From positions 1 through 43,701 of the forward strand of contig CAJFPJ010000076.1 in assembly GCA_904399395.1 (NCBI GenBank): a stretch of DNA of 43,701 nt, read 5' to 3'. Under the pieces are notes generated by a model that worked only from the letters and a program-made list of their open reading frames with translations, did no database searches and was not told where the DNA came from. Source of the DNA: an uncultured Clostridia bacterium. GTDB lineage: Bacteria > Bacillota > Clostridia > Oscillospirales > Acutalibacteraceae. Below are positions 16,896 to 25,386 of the stretch, piece by piece; within the stretch, counting starts at the first letter, position 1, and each line of letters opens with the position of its first letter. The position numbers and the translations under genes are program-made.

Positions 16896-17016
16896 ACCGC
16901 CTACACAGTAAGTTTGAAGAACCACAGTGAAGCCATGCTCCTGCAGGAACAAACACCTCTTCTTACGCTATTATGATACAAGAACCAAAATCATAACCGT
17001 AAGGAGCGGTACTATA

Positions 17017-17262
17017 ATGCAACGTACATTTCCCATGACCCAAATGAAAAAAAACACAACGGCCTGGGTGGAGCGCCTGAACTGCTCCGGCTCCATGCGC
17101 CGAAGGCTTCAGGATATAGGTCTCATCGAAGGCACACGGGTAGAATGTCTATTCCGCCGGGTAAAGGGCGGTCCCACGGCTTATTTAATCCGAGGCGCTG
17201 TGATCGCTCTACGCCCCTCTGATTCCGACCGTATCCTTGTATCCGGGAGGCGATCCATATGA
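17017..17262 (+). CDS. feoA: FeoA-type SH3-like protein (Feo system 1)
   Basis: About 81 residues. Family pattern: MRRRLQDIGLIEGTRVECLFRRVKGGPTAYLIRGAVIALR read in pieces gives the RRRLxDIGLxxGxxVxxxxxxPxGxPxxYxIxGxxIALR signature of FeoA. FeoA is a small SH3-fold partner that binds or stimulates the FeoB Fe(II) channel in the membrane. Start ATG at 17017 follows AAGGAG. The stop overlaps the feoB start by 4 nt (ATGA), so translation is coupled. A second feoA is at 34961-35194. Confidence 0.9.
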   Translation: MQRTFPMTQMKKNTTAWVERLNCSGSMRRRLQDIGLIEGTRVECLFRRVKGGPTAYLIRGAVIALRPSDSDRILVSGRRSI

Positions 17263-19400
17263 AAAATCCTTTTCAACGTCTCTTCCGGAGGCTTCGGCCG
17301 GAAACGGAAAACAATAAACTCCTTTTTTTACAGAAGGAATCCCCTGACGACCTGCTGGTTGCCATCGGGGGAAACCCTAATGTAGGTAAAAGCACTGTGT
17401 TCAATGCTCTAACTGGTCTGAGACAGCACACGGGGAACTGGGCCGGCAAGACGGTCTCCACTGCCTGCGGGGAATGCCGGCGTTTTGGAAAACGGTACAT
17501 TCTGACGGACATCCCGGGAACATATTCTCTGTTTGCTCATTCTGCGGAAGAAGAGGTCGCCCGGGATTTTCTCTGCTTTGGTGGGGCTGACGCCGCGCTG
17601 ATCGTCTGCGATGCCACCTGTTTAGAACGGAATCTCAACCTGGTGCTGCAGACCATGGAAATAACACCCCACACGGCTGTCTGCATCAATTTGATGGATG
17701 AAGCCGAAAAACGAAAGATTCGTATTGATCCTCTTTCGCTGGAAAGACGCCTGGGTATACCAGTAACTACCTGCACTGCCAGAAGTGGGAAGGGGCTGGA
17801 CTCCATTTTGGCCCTTCTCAAGGAAACCGCTGAGCGGACGCCTCACCCTGTGCTTCCCCGCTATACGGAACCCATCGAAAAGGCCGCTGCTCTTTTAGAG
17901 CCTCTACTTCCCCGGGATCCCGTCCCTTCTGCCCGGTGGCTGAGCCTGCGCCTTTTGGAGCCCCAGGAAAGCTGGACAGAACAATTCCACCAGTACATTC
18001 AATCCCTGCCTAACCGGGAAGCGATTCAGGCAGCCACCGAAAAGGCGATAAAACTTCTTGAGAAGAACAATATCTTTCCGGAAGATCTGCAGGATCAGTT
18101 CACCTCCTGCCTGGTGCGCACATCAGAGGACATCTGCTGCGAAGCCATTCTTTCCGGATGTTCCTGCATTTCCCCGCGGGATAAAAAGATTGATTCCATC
18201 CTAACAGGCCGGTTTACAGCCATTCCCTTCATGCTTTTGCTTCTTGCCATGACCCTCTGGCTCACGATTTCCGGCGCAAATGTTCCTTCCGAGTTGCTTT
18301 CCCAGGGGCTTTCTTCCCTGGAAGTACAGATGGTGCAGTGGTTTCAGGCTATGCATGCTCCGCCCTGGCTCATCAGTCTTCTTTTCGAAGGAGTATGGCG
18401 CGTACTCTCCTGGGTAGTGGCGGTCATGCTTCCGCCAATGGCCATATTCTTCCCCCTCTTTACCCTTTTAGAGGATTTGGGTTACCTACCCCGGATCGCC
18501 TTTAATCTGGATAAACCCTTCTGCAAGGCTCATGCCTGCGGGAAACAGGCTCTCACCATGTGCATGGGCTTTGGCTGCAATGCAGCCGGTGTCACCGGAT
18601 GCCGCATCATTGATTCCCCCAGGGAACGTTTAATCGCTATCCTGACCAATTCTTTTGTGCCTTGCAACGGGCGTTTTCCTGCCCTCATCACACTGATTAC
18701 CATTTTTTTCACAGGTGCAAGCGTTTTCTCCGGCTTTCTATCGGCGTTGATGCTTACGGGCTTTATTCTTCTGGGCATCCTGATGACTTTCCTTGTCTCC
18801 CGGCTCTTATCCTGCACTCTACTGAAGGGTCTCCCCTCTTCCTTTACTCTGGAGCTCCCTCCCTACCGGCGGCCTCAGATCGGCAAGGTCATCCTGCGCT
18901 CAGTGATTGATAGGACCCTCTTCGTCTTAGCCCGGGCGGTCGCAGTGGCCGCTCCGGCGGGTCTCATTATCTGGCTTCTGGCCAATATAGAAACAGGAGG
19001 CGCAAGTCTCCTTGCCCAATTCACAGCGTTCCTGGATCCTCTGGGAAGAACTCTTGGAATGGATGGCGTCATCCTTGCCGCCTTTATTCTAGGCTTTCCT
19101 GCCAATGAGATCGTCATTCCTATCATGATTATGGCCTATTCCGCAGCCGGAAGCCTTACTGAGTTGAATCTTGCCCAGCTGCACACGCTGTTTCTTTCCA
19201 ATGGATGGTCATGGGTCACGGCCCTTTGTACCCTATTGTTTTTCCTAATGCACTGGCCTTGCTCCACAACTCTCATAACAATAGGGAAAGAAACCCACAG
19301 CCTGAAATGGCCCCTTCTGGCCTTTTTCATTCCCACAATCTGCGGTATGCTTATTTGTTTCCTGGTGGCTTCAGGAGCCAGGCTCCTTGGGGTATGCTAA
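17259..19400 (+). CDS. feoB: Ferrous iron transporter FeoB (system 1)
   Basis: About 713 residues. The cytoplasmic G-domain has G1 GNPNVGKS (38-45), G3 DIPGTYS, and G4 as NLMDE. A C-terminal membrane region has Nucleoside-recognition ('Gate') repeats and conserved Cys, for example GFGCNAAGVTGCR and PCNGRFPAL. FeoB imports Fe(II) across the inner membrane, gated by GTP hydrolysis. It is divergent in sequence from the second FeoB in this window, so the two may differ in affinity or metal. Two-gene operon with feoA, ended by the strong terminator at 19460-19502. Confidence 0.95.
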   Translation: MKNPFQRLFRRLRPETENNKLLFLQKESPDDLLVAIGGNPNVGKSTVFNALTGLRQHTGNWAGKTVSTACGECRRFGKRYILTDIPGTYSLFAHSAEEEVARDFLCFGGADAALIVCDATCLERNLNLVLQTMEITPHTAVCINLMDEAEKRKIRIDPLSLERRLGIPVTTCTARSGKGLDSILALLKETAERTPHPVLPRYTEPIEKAAALLEPLLPRDPVPSARWLSLRLLEPQESWTEQFHQYIQSLPNREAIQAATEKAIKLLEKNNIFPEDLQDQFTSCLVRTSEDICCEAILSGCSCISPRDKKIDSILTGRFTAIPFMLLLLAMTLWLTISGANVPSELLSQGLSSLEVQMVQWFQAMHAPPWLISLLFEGVWRVLSWVVAVMLPPMAIFFPLFTLLEDLGYLPRIAFNLDKPFCKAHACGKQALTMCMGFGCNAAGVTGCRIIDSPRERLIAILTNSFVPCNGRFPALITLITIFFTGASVFSGFLSALMLTGFILLGILMTFLVSRLLSCTLLKGLPSSFTLELPPYRRPQIGKVILRSVIDRTLFVLARAVAVAAPAGLIIWLLANIETGGASLLAQFTAFLDPLGRTLGMDGVILAAFILGFPANEIVIPIMIMAYSAAGSLTELNLAQLHTLFLSNGWSWVTALCTLLFFLMHWPCSTTLITIGKETHSLKWPLLAFFIPTICGMLICFLVASGARLLGVC

Positions 19401-19459
19401 GCTAATCATCATTGCTGTTCGCAGATATATCTATAAAGCACTTCTTTAAAGCAAGCGGT

Positions 19460-19502
19460 TATACTGAAAAAGGCGGGATATTTTCCCGCCTTTTTCAGTA
19501 TA
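19460..19502. terminator. Strong bidirectional terminator
   Basis: An 18-nt perfect inverted repeat: TATACTGAAAAAGGCGGG (19460-19477) and its complement (19485-19502). It separates the plus-strand feoAB operon from the minus-strand nitrogenase-like/HydEF operon and supplies U-rich ends in both directions. Confidence 0.9.
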
Positions 19503-19531
19503 GAGTAGAATCGGTAGAACGCTTGTTATCC

Positions 19532-19795
19532 TCAAACCTTAGAATAAATGGTTTTCGTCTGCACACCGGGCAGCATCCCCAGTTTACCAGAAAGAGCACT
19601 GATAACGGAATTAGGCGCATCCAGAACAATACTGATGATCGAAACCATCCTCTGCCTGTAGGGGACACCCATCCTGCCTATGATGTAGCTGCCGTATATG
19701 TGAAGGATCTGATTAATTTTTTCAGTCTGCTCCATATCCTCCACAATGATACCCACCAGCGCGATGCGGGTTTCTTCAGTATTCTTTGCATCCAT
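19532..19795 (-). CDS. TM1266-family putative hydrogenase-system regulator
   Basis: About 87 residues. It matches the 'iron-only hydrogenase system putative regulator' (TM1266) family: ETRIALVGIIVED...INQILHIYGSYIIGRMGVPY...SIISIVLDAPNSVISALSGKLGMLPGV. This is a ferredoxin-like, NikR C-terminal-like ligand-binding fold without a DNA-binding domain. Family members are typically located with hydE, hydF, hydG and hydA. Here it is the last gene of the operon, 36 nt after hydF and with its own AAGGAGCG site. Its ligand and target are unknown. Confidence 0.88.
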   Translation of the reverse strand: MDAKNTEETRIALVGIIVEDMEQTEKINQILHIYGSYIIGRMGVPYRQRMVSIISIVLDAPNSVISALSGKLGMLPGVQTKTIYSKV

Positions 19796-19831
19796 GAGTT
19801 TCTCGCTCCTTTCCTCGCCGTTTCATCACCA

Positions 19832-21085
19832 TTATTCCAGAAGTGCGGCCACCTGCGGGAAGGGCTCAAGGCTTCTCTTCAGGATTCCCTGGGTCTGCGC
19901 AATAACCAGACCATAGTTGGCAATGGGAACGCCCTGATCTGCAGCGCATTGGATCCTATACTTCATCTCCCGCTCGTTGAGCATGCAGCCACCGCAGTGG
20001 ATCACCATGCTGTAAGGCGAAAGATCCACAGGAAATTCCGTTCCGCTGGTATAGGCAAACTGCAGCTTTTTCCCCGTATATTTGGATACCCAGGCGGGAA
20101 GCTTCACAGTCCCGATATCTCCGCACTGGCGGTGATGGGTGCAGCCCTCTGAAATCAGCACCGTATCCCCATCCTGAAGGGAATCCAAGGCCTTTACACC
20201 GCGGATCAACTCCTCAAGATTCCCTTTATGCCTGGCAAACAGGATCGAGAAGGAGGTAAGCTCTATGTCCTTCGGCGTATCTCTGGAAACTCTTGCAAAA
20301 GCCTGACTATCCGTTATCACCAATCTAGGACATCTCCCTTTTTTCAGGGAAGAGATGGTCTCCGCCACACGGTCATCCTGGGTGACGACAGATATGGCAC
20401 CTGCCTCCAGAATATCCCGGATAGTCTGCTGCTGAGGCAAAATCAGCCTGCCCTTTGGAGCCGCCTTATCGATGGGCACCACCAGCACCACAAAATCCCC
20501 GGGCTTGAGCAGATCGGAAACGATGGGATATTCCGGCTTCTGCTCAGGGACAAGCGCCGCAATTTTCTCTTTTAGCACGGCAATATTTTCCCCTGTGGAG
20601 GAACTTACCCAGAGGATAGGTTCGCCGGCAGCCGTATGCATGGCTGGGGGTTCTCCGCCTTTTTCCCGAATTTTATCCAACTTGTTGGCCACGGCTATAT
20701 ACGGAATCTTCTTTTCCTTGCATTTTTTCTCTAGAGAAGCGTCTTCTTCAGAAAAACCCGCCATGCCGTCGATCACCAGAACGGCAATATCCGTTTTATT
20801 CAGAACCTGATAGCTCTTCTGCACGCGAAGGGAACCCAGCTCTCCTTCATCGTCGATGCCAGGGGTGTCGATCATTACTACCGGCCCCAAGGGAAGCAGT
20901 TCCATGGCCTTCTGGACAGGATCCGTAGTAGTTCCCTTCACATCGGAAACAATGGAAAGACTCTGCCCTGTCATGGCATTGATCACACTGGATTTTCCTG
21001 CATTGCGCCTGCCAAAAATACCAATATGAACCCTATCTCCGGATGGAGTGCTGTTCAGGCCTCCTGTATGAATGGAATTGCTCAT
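19832..21085 (-). CDS. hydF: [FeFe]-hydrogenase maturation GTPase HydF
   Basis: About 417 residues, full length. The N-terminal GTPase has P-loop GRRNAGKS (25-32), G3 DTPGID and G4 NKLD. A dimerisation region follows. The C-terminal cluster domain carries the diagnostic CxH (Cys315, His317) and, 45 residues later, HCxxC (His363, Cys364, Cys367), which bind a [4Fe-4S] cluster and the di-iron precursor. HydF is the scaffold that delivers the 2Fe subcluster to HydA. Here it sits in a nitrogenase-like operon with hydE but no hydG or hydA in the window. Start ATG overlaps the ATPase stop by 4 nt. The GTP and cluster residues are intact, so it should be functional. Confidence 0.95.
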   Translation of the reverse strand: MSNSIHTGGLNSTPSGDRVHIGIFGRRNAGKSSVINAMTGQSLSIVSDVKGTTTDPVQKAMELLPLGPVVMIDTPGIDDEGELGSLRVQKSYQVLNKTDIAVLVIDGMAGFSEEDASLEKKCKEKKIPYIAVANKLDKIREKGGEPPAMHTAAGEPILWVSSSTGENIAVLKEKIAALVPEQKPEYPIVSDLLKPGDFVVLVVPIDKAAPKGRLILPQQQTIRDILEAGAISVVTQDDRVAETISSLKKGRCPRLVITDSQAFARVSRDTPKDIELTSFSILFARHKGNLEELIRGVKALDSLQDGDTVLISEGCTHHRQCGDIGTVKLPAWVSKYTGKKLQFAYTSGTEFPVDLSPYSMVIHCGGCMLNEREMKYRIQCAADQGVPIANYGLVIAQTQGILKRSLEPFPQVAALLE

Positions 21086-21894
21086 CTTATTGGTTCCTCC
21101 TTATCATTTGGCAGGGGCGAAGGGAATACACAGGTGTATTCCCGCCCGGGAAGCTGTATTTTCCGCATCAGCACCGGCACGTCAAAGGCCTTTTCCAAAA
21201 GCTCCTCCCGAAGGATCTCTTCCGCCCTGCCGAAAACAGTGGAACCCTCCGGCATGAGAAGCAATGCTTTCTGTGAAATATCGATAGCGTGCTCCGGATA
21301 GTGAGTATTCAGAATAGCCGATATTCCCTTTTCTCTGCACAGGCGGCGTATGGCCTCCAGCACTATGGTTTGATTTTTAAAATCCAGATTGGACTCCGGC
21401 TCATCCAGAACAAGAAGGGAAGGCTCAGCCGCCAATGCTCTGGCTATAAGCACAAGCTGATACTCTCCGCCGCTGATCTGGTTGCAGAGCCTGTTCTGTA
21501 AATGGGATATACCGAGAAGCGCCAAAGCTTCGTCCACTTTTTCCCAGTCCCTTTTCCCCGGCCGCTGCCATTCCCTTAGCCAGGCGTTTCGCCCCAGCAC
21601 CACCATTTCTCTGACACTGTATACAAAGGAGGGCTTTTTCGCCTGAGGAACATAGCCTACTCTTTTCCAAAATTCCTTATGGGGAATATTTTTGATGTTC
21701 ACATCGTCTAAAAATGTTGCTCCCGAGCTCCATGTAAGAAGCCCCAGCATACATTTTAAAAGAGTGGTCTTTCCTGCTCCGTTAGCGCCCAGGATGGAGA
21801 GAATCTCGGGCCCTTCCAGAGAGAAAGAGACCTTCTTCAGCACTTCTTTTTCGTGGGTATATTGGAAGGAACCTTCCCGCACTTCAAATTTCAT
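21082..21894 (-). CDS. FecE/BtuD-type ABC transporter ATPase
   Basis: About 270 residues. Walker A GANGAGKT (36-43), Q-loop YVPQAKK, signature ISGGEYQ, Walker B LLVLDEP and switch THYPEHA are intact. It is typical of ATPases of Fe-siderophore, heme and cobalamin importers. It energises the permease encoded just upstream (4-nt overlap) and itself overlaps hydF by 4 nt. Being embedded in the operon points to an importer dedicated to a substrate or cofactor precursor of the nitrogenase-like enzyme. The ligand cannot be read from the ATPase. Confidence 0.93.
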   Translation of the reverse strand: MKFEVREGSFQYTHEKEVLKKVSFSLEGPEILSILGANGAGKTTLLKCMLGLLTWSSGATFLDDVNIKNIPHKEFWKRVGYVPQAKKPSFVYSVREMVVLGRNAWLREWQRPGKRDWEKVDEALALLGISHLQNRLCNQISGGEYQLVLIARALAAEPSLLVLDEPESNLDFKNQTIVLEAIRRLCREKGISAILNTHYPEHAIDISQKALLLMPEGSTVFGRAEEILREELLEKAFDVPVLMRKIQLPGREYTCVFPSPLPNDKEEPIR

Positions 21895-22982
21895 ACCTGG
21901 ATCCCTCCCGTTTTACGCAAAAGCGCAATAAAGAAAGGAGCACCGATAACAGCCGTTAGAATGGAAACCGGAATTTCTGCTGCAGTGACACAGCGGGCAG
22001 CTGTATCGATTACCAACATGAATATTGCCCCCAGCCCCATACTGGCCGGCACCACATACGTGTTATTGTTGCCAAAAATCATCCGGGCAATGTGGGGAAT
22101 CAGAAGCCCCACCCAACCGATCAGACCGCACATGGAGACAACGGAAGCCGTTATCATAGTGGAGCCCAGCACTACCAGGGCACGAATCCGTTTCACCGGT
22201 ATACCCAGAGACGTCGCCTCTTCTTCAGAGAGAGTCATGGCATTGAGCTTCCAGCGAAGAATATAGATCAGAAGCATTCCCAAAAGTATGAAAGGAGCCC
22301 CCACCAGAAGAGTCTCGTTCGTCGTTCCGGAAAGACTCCCCATCAGCCAAAAGGTAATGGCGGGGAGCACATCCTGAGGATCCGCTGTATATTTGACCAA
22401 TGATACCAGGGCCGAAAACAAAGCGCTGATCACCATACCGGCCAGAATCAGCATGATCATAGGAGAACCGCCCTTTACACGCCCCACCGTATACACAAGG
22501 ATCACCGCCAAGAGGCCGGCAAGAAGGGCAAAGGTCTGCACCAGAATGGACGGAAGCCCCAGGAGTATCCCTAAAACAGCCCCAAAGGAAGCCCCCGTAG
22601 CCACACCCAAGGTATCGGGTGTGGCCAGAGGATTGGAAAACAGAGCCTGGAAAGCCCCGCCGGAAACGCTGAGCCCTGCTCCGGCCAGAAGCGCCAGGCC
22701 GATGCGAGGCAGCCGGATATTAAAAATAACGTTGCGGGCGGCTTCAGGAACCTCTACACCCGGGAACGCACCGGGAATAAGAGCCGCGAAAAATTCCTTA
22801 AAGCCAATGTGGTAGCGCCCCATAGTCACGGCCACCGCGGAAAGCACCAGTATAGCCGCCAATATGGAAACAGCCCATATAAAATGCATTCTATGGGTAT
22901 TTCGCTCCCGTTTCTCATTTGCAATGGGCGGCTTTATAGCCTGAGAGATCTTTGCCGCCTCTTCCATCCTATGCTCTCTCAT
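21891..22982 (-). CDS. FecCD-family ABC transporter permease
   Basis: About 363 residues, with roughly ten membrane segments as in the FecCD/BtuC family. Characteristic stretches: RLPRIGLALLAGAGLSVSGGAFQALFSNPLATPDTLGVATGA, in pieces, and GLIGWVGLLIPHIARMIFG. A cytoplasmic, charged N-terminus of about 30 residues precedes the first helix. It transports metal chelates such as ferric siderophores, heme or corrinoids. It follows the binding-protein gene by 32 nt and overlaps the ATPase by 4 nt. As a homodimer it would pair with the ATPase and the lipoprotein. Confidence 0.93.
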   Translation of the reverse strand: MREHRMEEAAKISQAIKPPIANEKRERNTHRMHFIWAVSILAAILVLSAVAVTMGRYHIGFKEFFAALIPGAFPGVEVPEAARNVIFNIRLPRIGLALLAGAGLSVSGGAFQALFSNPLATPDTLGVATGASFGAVLGILLGLPSILVQTFALLAGLLAVILVYTVGRVKGGSPMIMLILAGMVISALFSALVSLVKYTADPQDVLPAITFWLMGSLSGTTNETLLVGAPFILLGMLLIYILRWKLNAMTLSEEEATSLGIPVKRIRALVVLGSTMITASVVSMCGLIGWVGLLIPHIARMIFGNNNTYVVPASMGLGAIFMLVIDTAARCVTAAEIPVSILTAVIGAPFFIALLRKTGGIQV

Positions 22983-23014
22983 ATTTCATCCCTATCCATT
23001 TCCAGATGCTGCGG

Positions 23015-24193
23015 TTATTTCTGCGTGCCTTCTGCCGCATGCGCCTCAGGATTATACATCCTGTCCACCTGCTCGTCAGTCAGCTCGACTCCATAAATAT
23101 CCTTATAATACTCCTTCACTTCCTGGGTGAGATCAATGTCATCAAAAAGCTCCGGATATGTCTTTTGTGCCAGCCAAAGCAGGGTCACGGGAGTATCCGT
23201 GCCCGGAGTAAAGCTTCTGTAAGATCCCAGAGGCATTTTATAAACAGCCTTATCCTTCACAGCCTTCACACTGCTCCAGTCGTTGCCAAGCGCATTATTG
23301 TAAAGGTCATCCGGCATGGCAGCGGTAAAATTCGTAATAAAGACCACGTCCGGATCCCAAGTATAAACCTGCTCCATGTTGATTACAGCGTTGGAATTAT
23401 CTGCTTGCACCTCTTCTGCAGCATTTTTTCCTCCTACGGCCTCAGCCCAGAACTGGCCGAAAAAGTGCTTGCCTGAGGTGACGATCTGGCTGTCGTCATA
23501 TTGATAGAGGAAAAGAATCTCTTTCTTCTCCTCATCAGACAGGCTTCCTACCCGTTCCTGGATCATATCGTACATTTCCTTGCTGTAATCAGAAACCTCC
23601 TGGCTCTTGTTTTCTTCAGGGAACACTTGGCTCAGCAGATCGATCCACTGGTCATAGGTTTCCAGGACGTCGTAATCCCATTTGCTGGTGGAAACCCCTA
23701 TGCAGGGAATTCCGGCACTTTCCATAGCTGTTTTCCACTCGTCATTCCCTGCAAGATAAAAGACAACGTCCGGGTCAAGATTCATCAGCTCTTCAATATT
23801 CAAATCGCTTCCGTTTGTATATCCCGTCTCTGCATTGAGGATTTCGGGGAAAATCTCCCCCAGCAGGCCAATTTCTGCCGCGCTTTTGGAAGCGGGAGGA
23901 ATCCCCACCAGTTTTTCAGCGGAACCCAGATACATGGCGATAACCGAAGGAAAAGGCAGGATACCCACTACAGCCACACGGTCGATTTCTTTGGGAACCT
24001 CAACAGTGTTTCCCCCATGATCCACTACTGTGATAGTATCCGTAGAGGAAACTTCGCCCTGTGAAGCATTTGAGCTCTGTGCGGACGACCCACTCTCCGC
24101 CCCCTGGGAGGAAGTATTTCCCTGGGCGCATCCTCCGAACATTGTCAGGCACATTGCCGCCGAGAGCAGTAGAGCCAGAATTCTTCGTTTCAT
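23015..24193 (-). CDS. ABC transporter substrate-binding lipoprotein (FecB/BtuF/MolA type)
   Basis: About 392 residues. A signal peptide ends in the lipobox FGGC (Cys22), followed by a Ser/Gln/Gly linker and a Peripla_BP_2 fold: GNTVEVPKEIDRVAV, LNIEELMNLDPDVVF, VYTWDPDVVFI. A long helical C-terminal stretch (VKEYYKDIYGVELTDEQVDRMY) recalls MolA/BtuF-like proteins. The protein would capture a chelate outside the cell for the FecCD permease. Ligands of this family include ferric siderophores, cobalamin, heme and molybdate or tungstate. It overlaps the nitrogenase-like subunit upstream by 4 nt, a tight link between import and reductase. Ligand unknown. Confidence 0.92.
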   Translation of the reverse strand: MKRRILALLLSAAMCLTMFGGCAQGNTSSQGAESGSSAQSSNASQGEVSSTDTITVVDHGGNTVEVPKEIDRVAVVGILPFPSVIAMYLGSAEKLVGIPPASKSAAEIGLLGEIFPEILNAETGYTNGSDLNIEELMNLDPDVVFYLAGNDEWKTAMESAGIPCIGVSTSKWDYDVLETYDQWIDLLSQVFPEENKSQEVSDYSKEMYDMIQERVGSLSDEEKKEILFLYQYDDSQIVTSGKHFFGQFWAEAVGGKNAAEEVQADNSNAVINMEQVYTWDPDVVFITNFTAAMPDDLYNNALGNDWSSVKAVKDKAVYKMPLGSYRSFTPGTDTPVTLLWLAQKTYPELFDDIDLTQEVKEYYKDIYGVELTDEQVDRMYNPEAHAAEGTQK

Positions 24194-25386
24194 TTTTGCA
24201 TCTCCTTTTCAAACCACTTTTCAAAATGATCGCCTATCAAAACAGGAATCTCATCCCGGAACATTCTTCCCGAACAGCCTTCATGAGGAAGCCGTATCAG
24301 CTTTGCTCCGCTGTCTCTGGAAATTGCCCATTCATAAAGAGGATCGCCAAACACATACTCAGCTTTTTGGAAGGAAGCAAAGCAGTCGTCCTCCTCGGCT
24401 TCTGCCAAATCACCCTTCCGCAGAAGAGAAGTCTCTCCTTCCAAAGGCGTTAGAATATGCAGATTTTTCATTCCAAATTCCCGTTCCAGAGCATATCGCA
24501 GGGAAGCAGCCCATAGAGGTTCCCCTATGATATAGGAGGACTTCCCCTCTTCTCCCTCTTCCGTTGCTTTTGGCCTGCATAGGAAATTCGGATTCTCACC
24601 GGAGGCTGCTGCTTCCCGTAGCTCTTCCATAAGCTCCTTTGTAAGACTTTCTCCCATGGGAAGCCCCATCACATACGGCGTTCCGTAGCGCTTATAAAGC
24701 AGCCGCGCCAGACCGAGCCCGGCAGAGGAAACCACCCAGTTTACCTGAGCCCTTCCACACTGCATAAGCTCTTCCCAGGAGCTTCCCATAGCCCAGCAGC
24801 TTTGCACATGAAAGCCGTTTTCCTCGCAGAGCGTCCTGAGTGCCTCCACGCTGCCGGTTACCGAAAAATCAAGAGGCGTAACGCCCAAAAGGTTTACCGA
24901 AAGGGGATCACCGGGCTTTACAGGTTCCGGCCGGAGAGAAGGATCGCAGAAACGCTCTGCTACCTTTTCCAGAGCCATGGATACGCCCGAAAGATACGAA
25001 TGCATCCCATTGGTGGCAAACCCGAAAGCAGGGATCCCTGTTTTCCGTTCAATAGAACGGGCAATCCCCTGGAAATCCGTCCCCATCATCATGGGGATAG
25101 GCGTTCCCGCAAGGGCCACAAAGCGGGGCTGCAGCTCTTCGGCTGCCCGGCAGACATCGTCGATGAGCTTGCTGTCGCCCCCTAAAACTGCTTCCATCTC
25201 TGAAAGAGCCGATATATACACCATGCTGGGGGTATGATACCACCTGGGCTCATCGTGGGTGTTATAGGTGGAATTGCAGCCGGAGGCATCGTGCATAATC
25301 GTCATGCCTCCCATCTCATACAGCGCCGAACACACGCCGGAAACATCTGCCGTATACGTAGAAAGCACACTGCATACCTGTTTCAT
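24190..25386 (-). CDS. Nitrogenase component 1-like subunit (NifD/K superfamily, subunit B)
   Basis: About 398 residues of the oxidoreductase/nitrogenase component 1 superfamily. Near the N-terminus SGVCSAL (Cys19) and ASGCNSTYNTHDEPRW (Cys37) match the first two cluster-ligand positions of NifD/NifK-type proteins. The usual third ligand, in TCxxxxIGDD, is replaced by AGTPIPMMMGTD without cysteine. Start: an ATG at 25386 overlaps the preceding stop by 4 nt (ATGA); an ATG 15 nt earlier is possible. It is much shorter than NifD (~490), closer to BchN/BchB- or CfbD-like members. It should pair with the gene upstream to form the catalytic component fed by the NifH-like protein. Substrate unknown. 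Confidence 0.88.
   Translation of the reverse strand: MKQVCSVLSTYTADVSGVCSALYEMGGMTIMHDASGCNSTYNTHDEPRWYHTPSMVYISALSEMEAVLGGDSKLIDDVCRAAEELQPRFVALAGTPIPMMMGTDFQGIARSIERKTGIPAFGFATNGMHSYLSGVSMALEKVAERFCDPSLRPEPVKPGDPLSVNLLGVTPLDFSVTGSVEALRTLCEENGFHVQSCWAMGSSWEELMQCGRAQVNWVVSSAGLGLARLLYKRYGTPYVMGLPMGESLTKELMEELREAAASGENPNFLCRPKATEEGEEGKSSYIIGEPLWAASLRYALEREFGMKNLHILTPLEGETSLLRKGDLAEAEEDDCFASFQKAEYVFGDPLYEWAISRDSGAKLIRLPHEGCSGRMFRDEIPVLIGDHFEKWFEKEMQK

Noticed and set aside
19412-20152. 246-codon plus-strand frame over the terminator, TM1266 gene and hydF
   Set aside because: It runs through the strong bidirectional terminator and is antisense to hydF cluster-domain codons.
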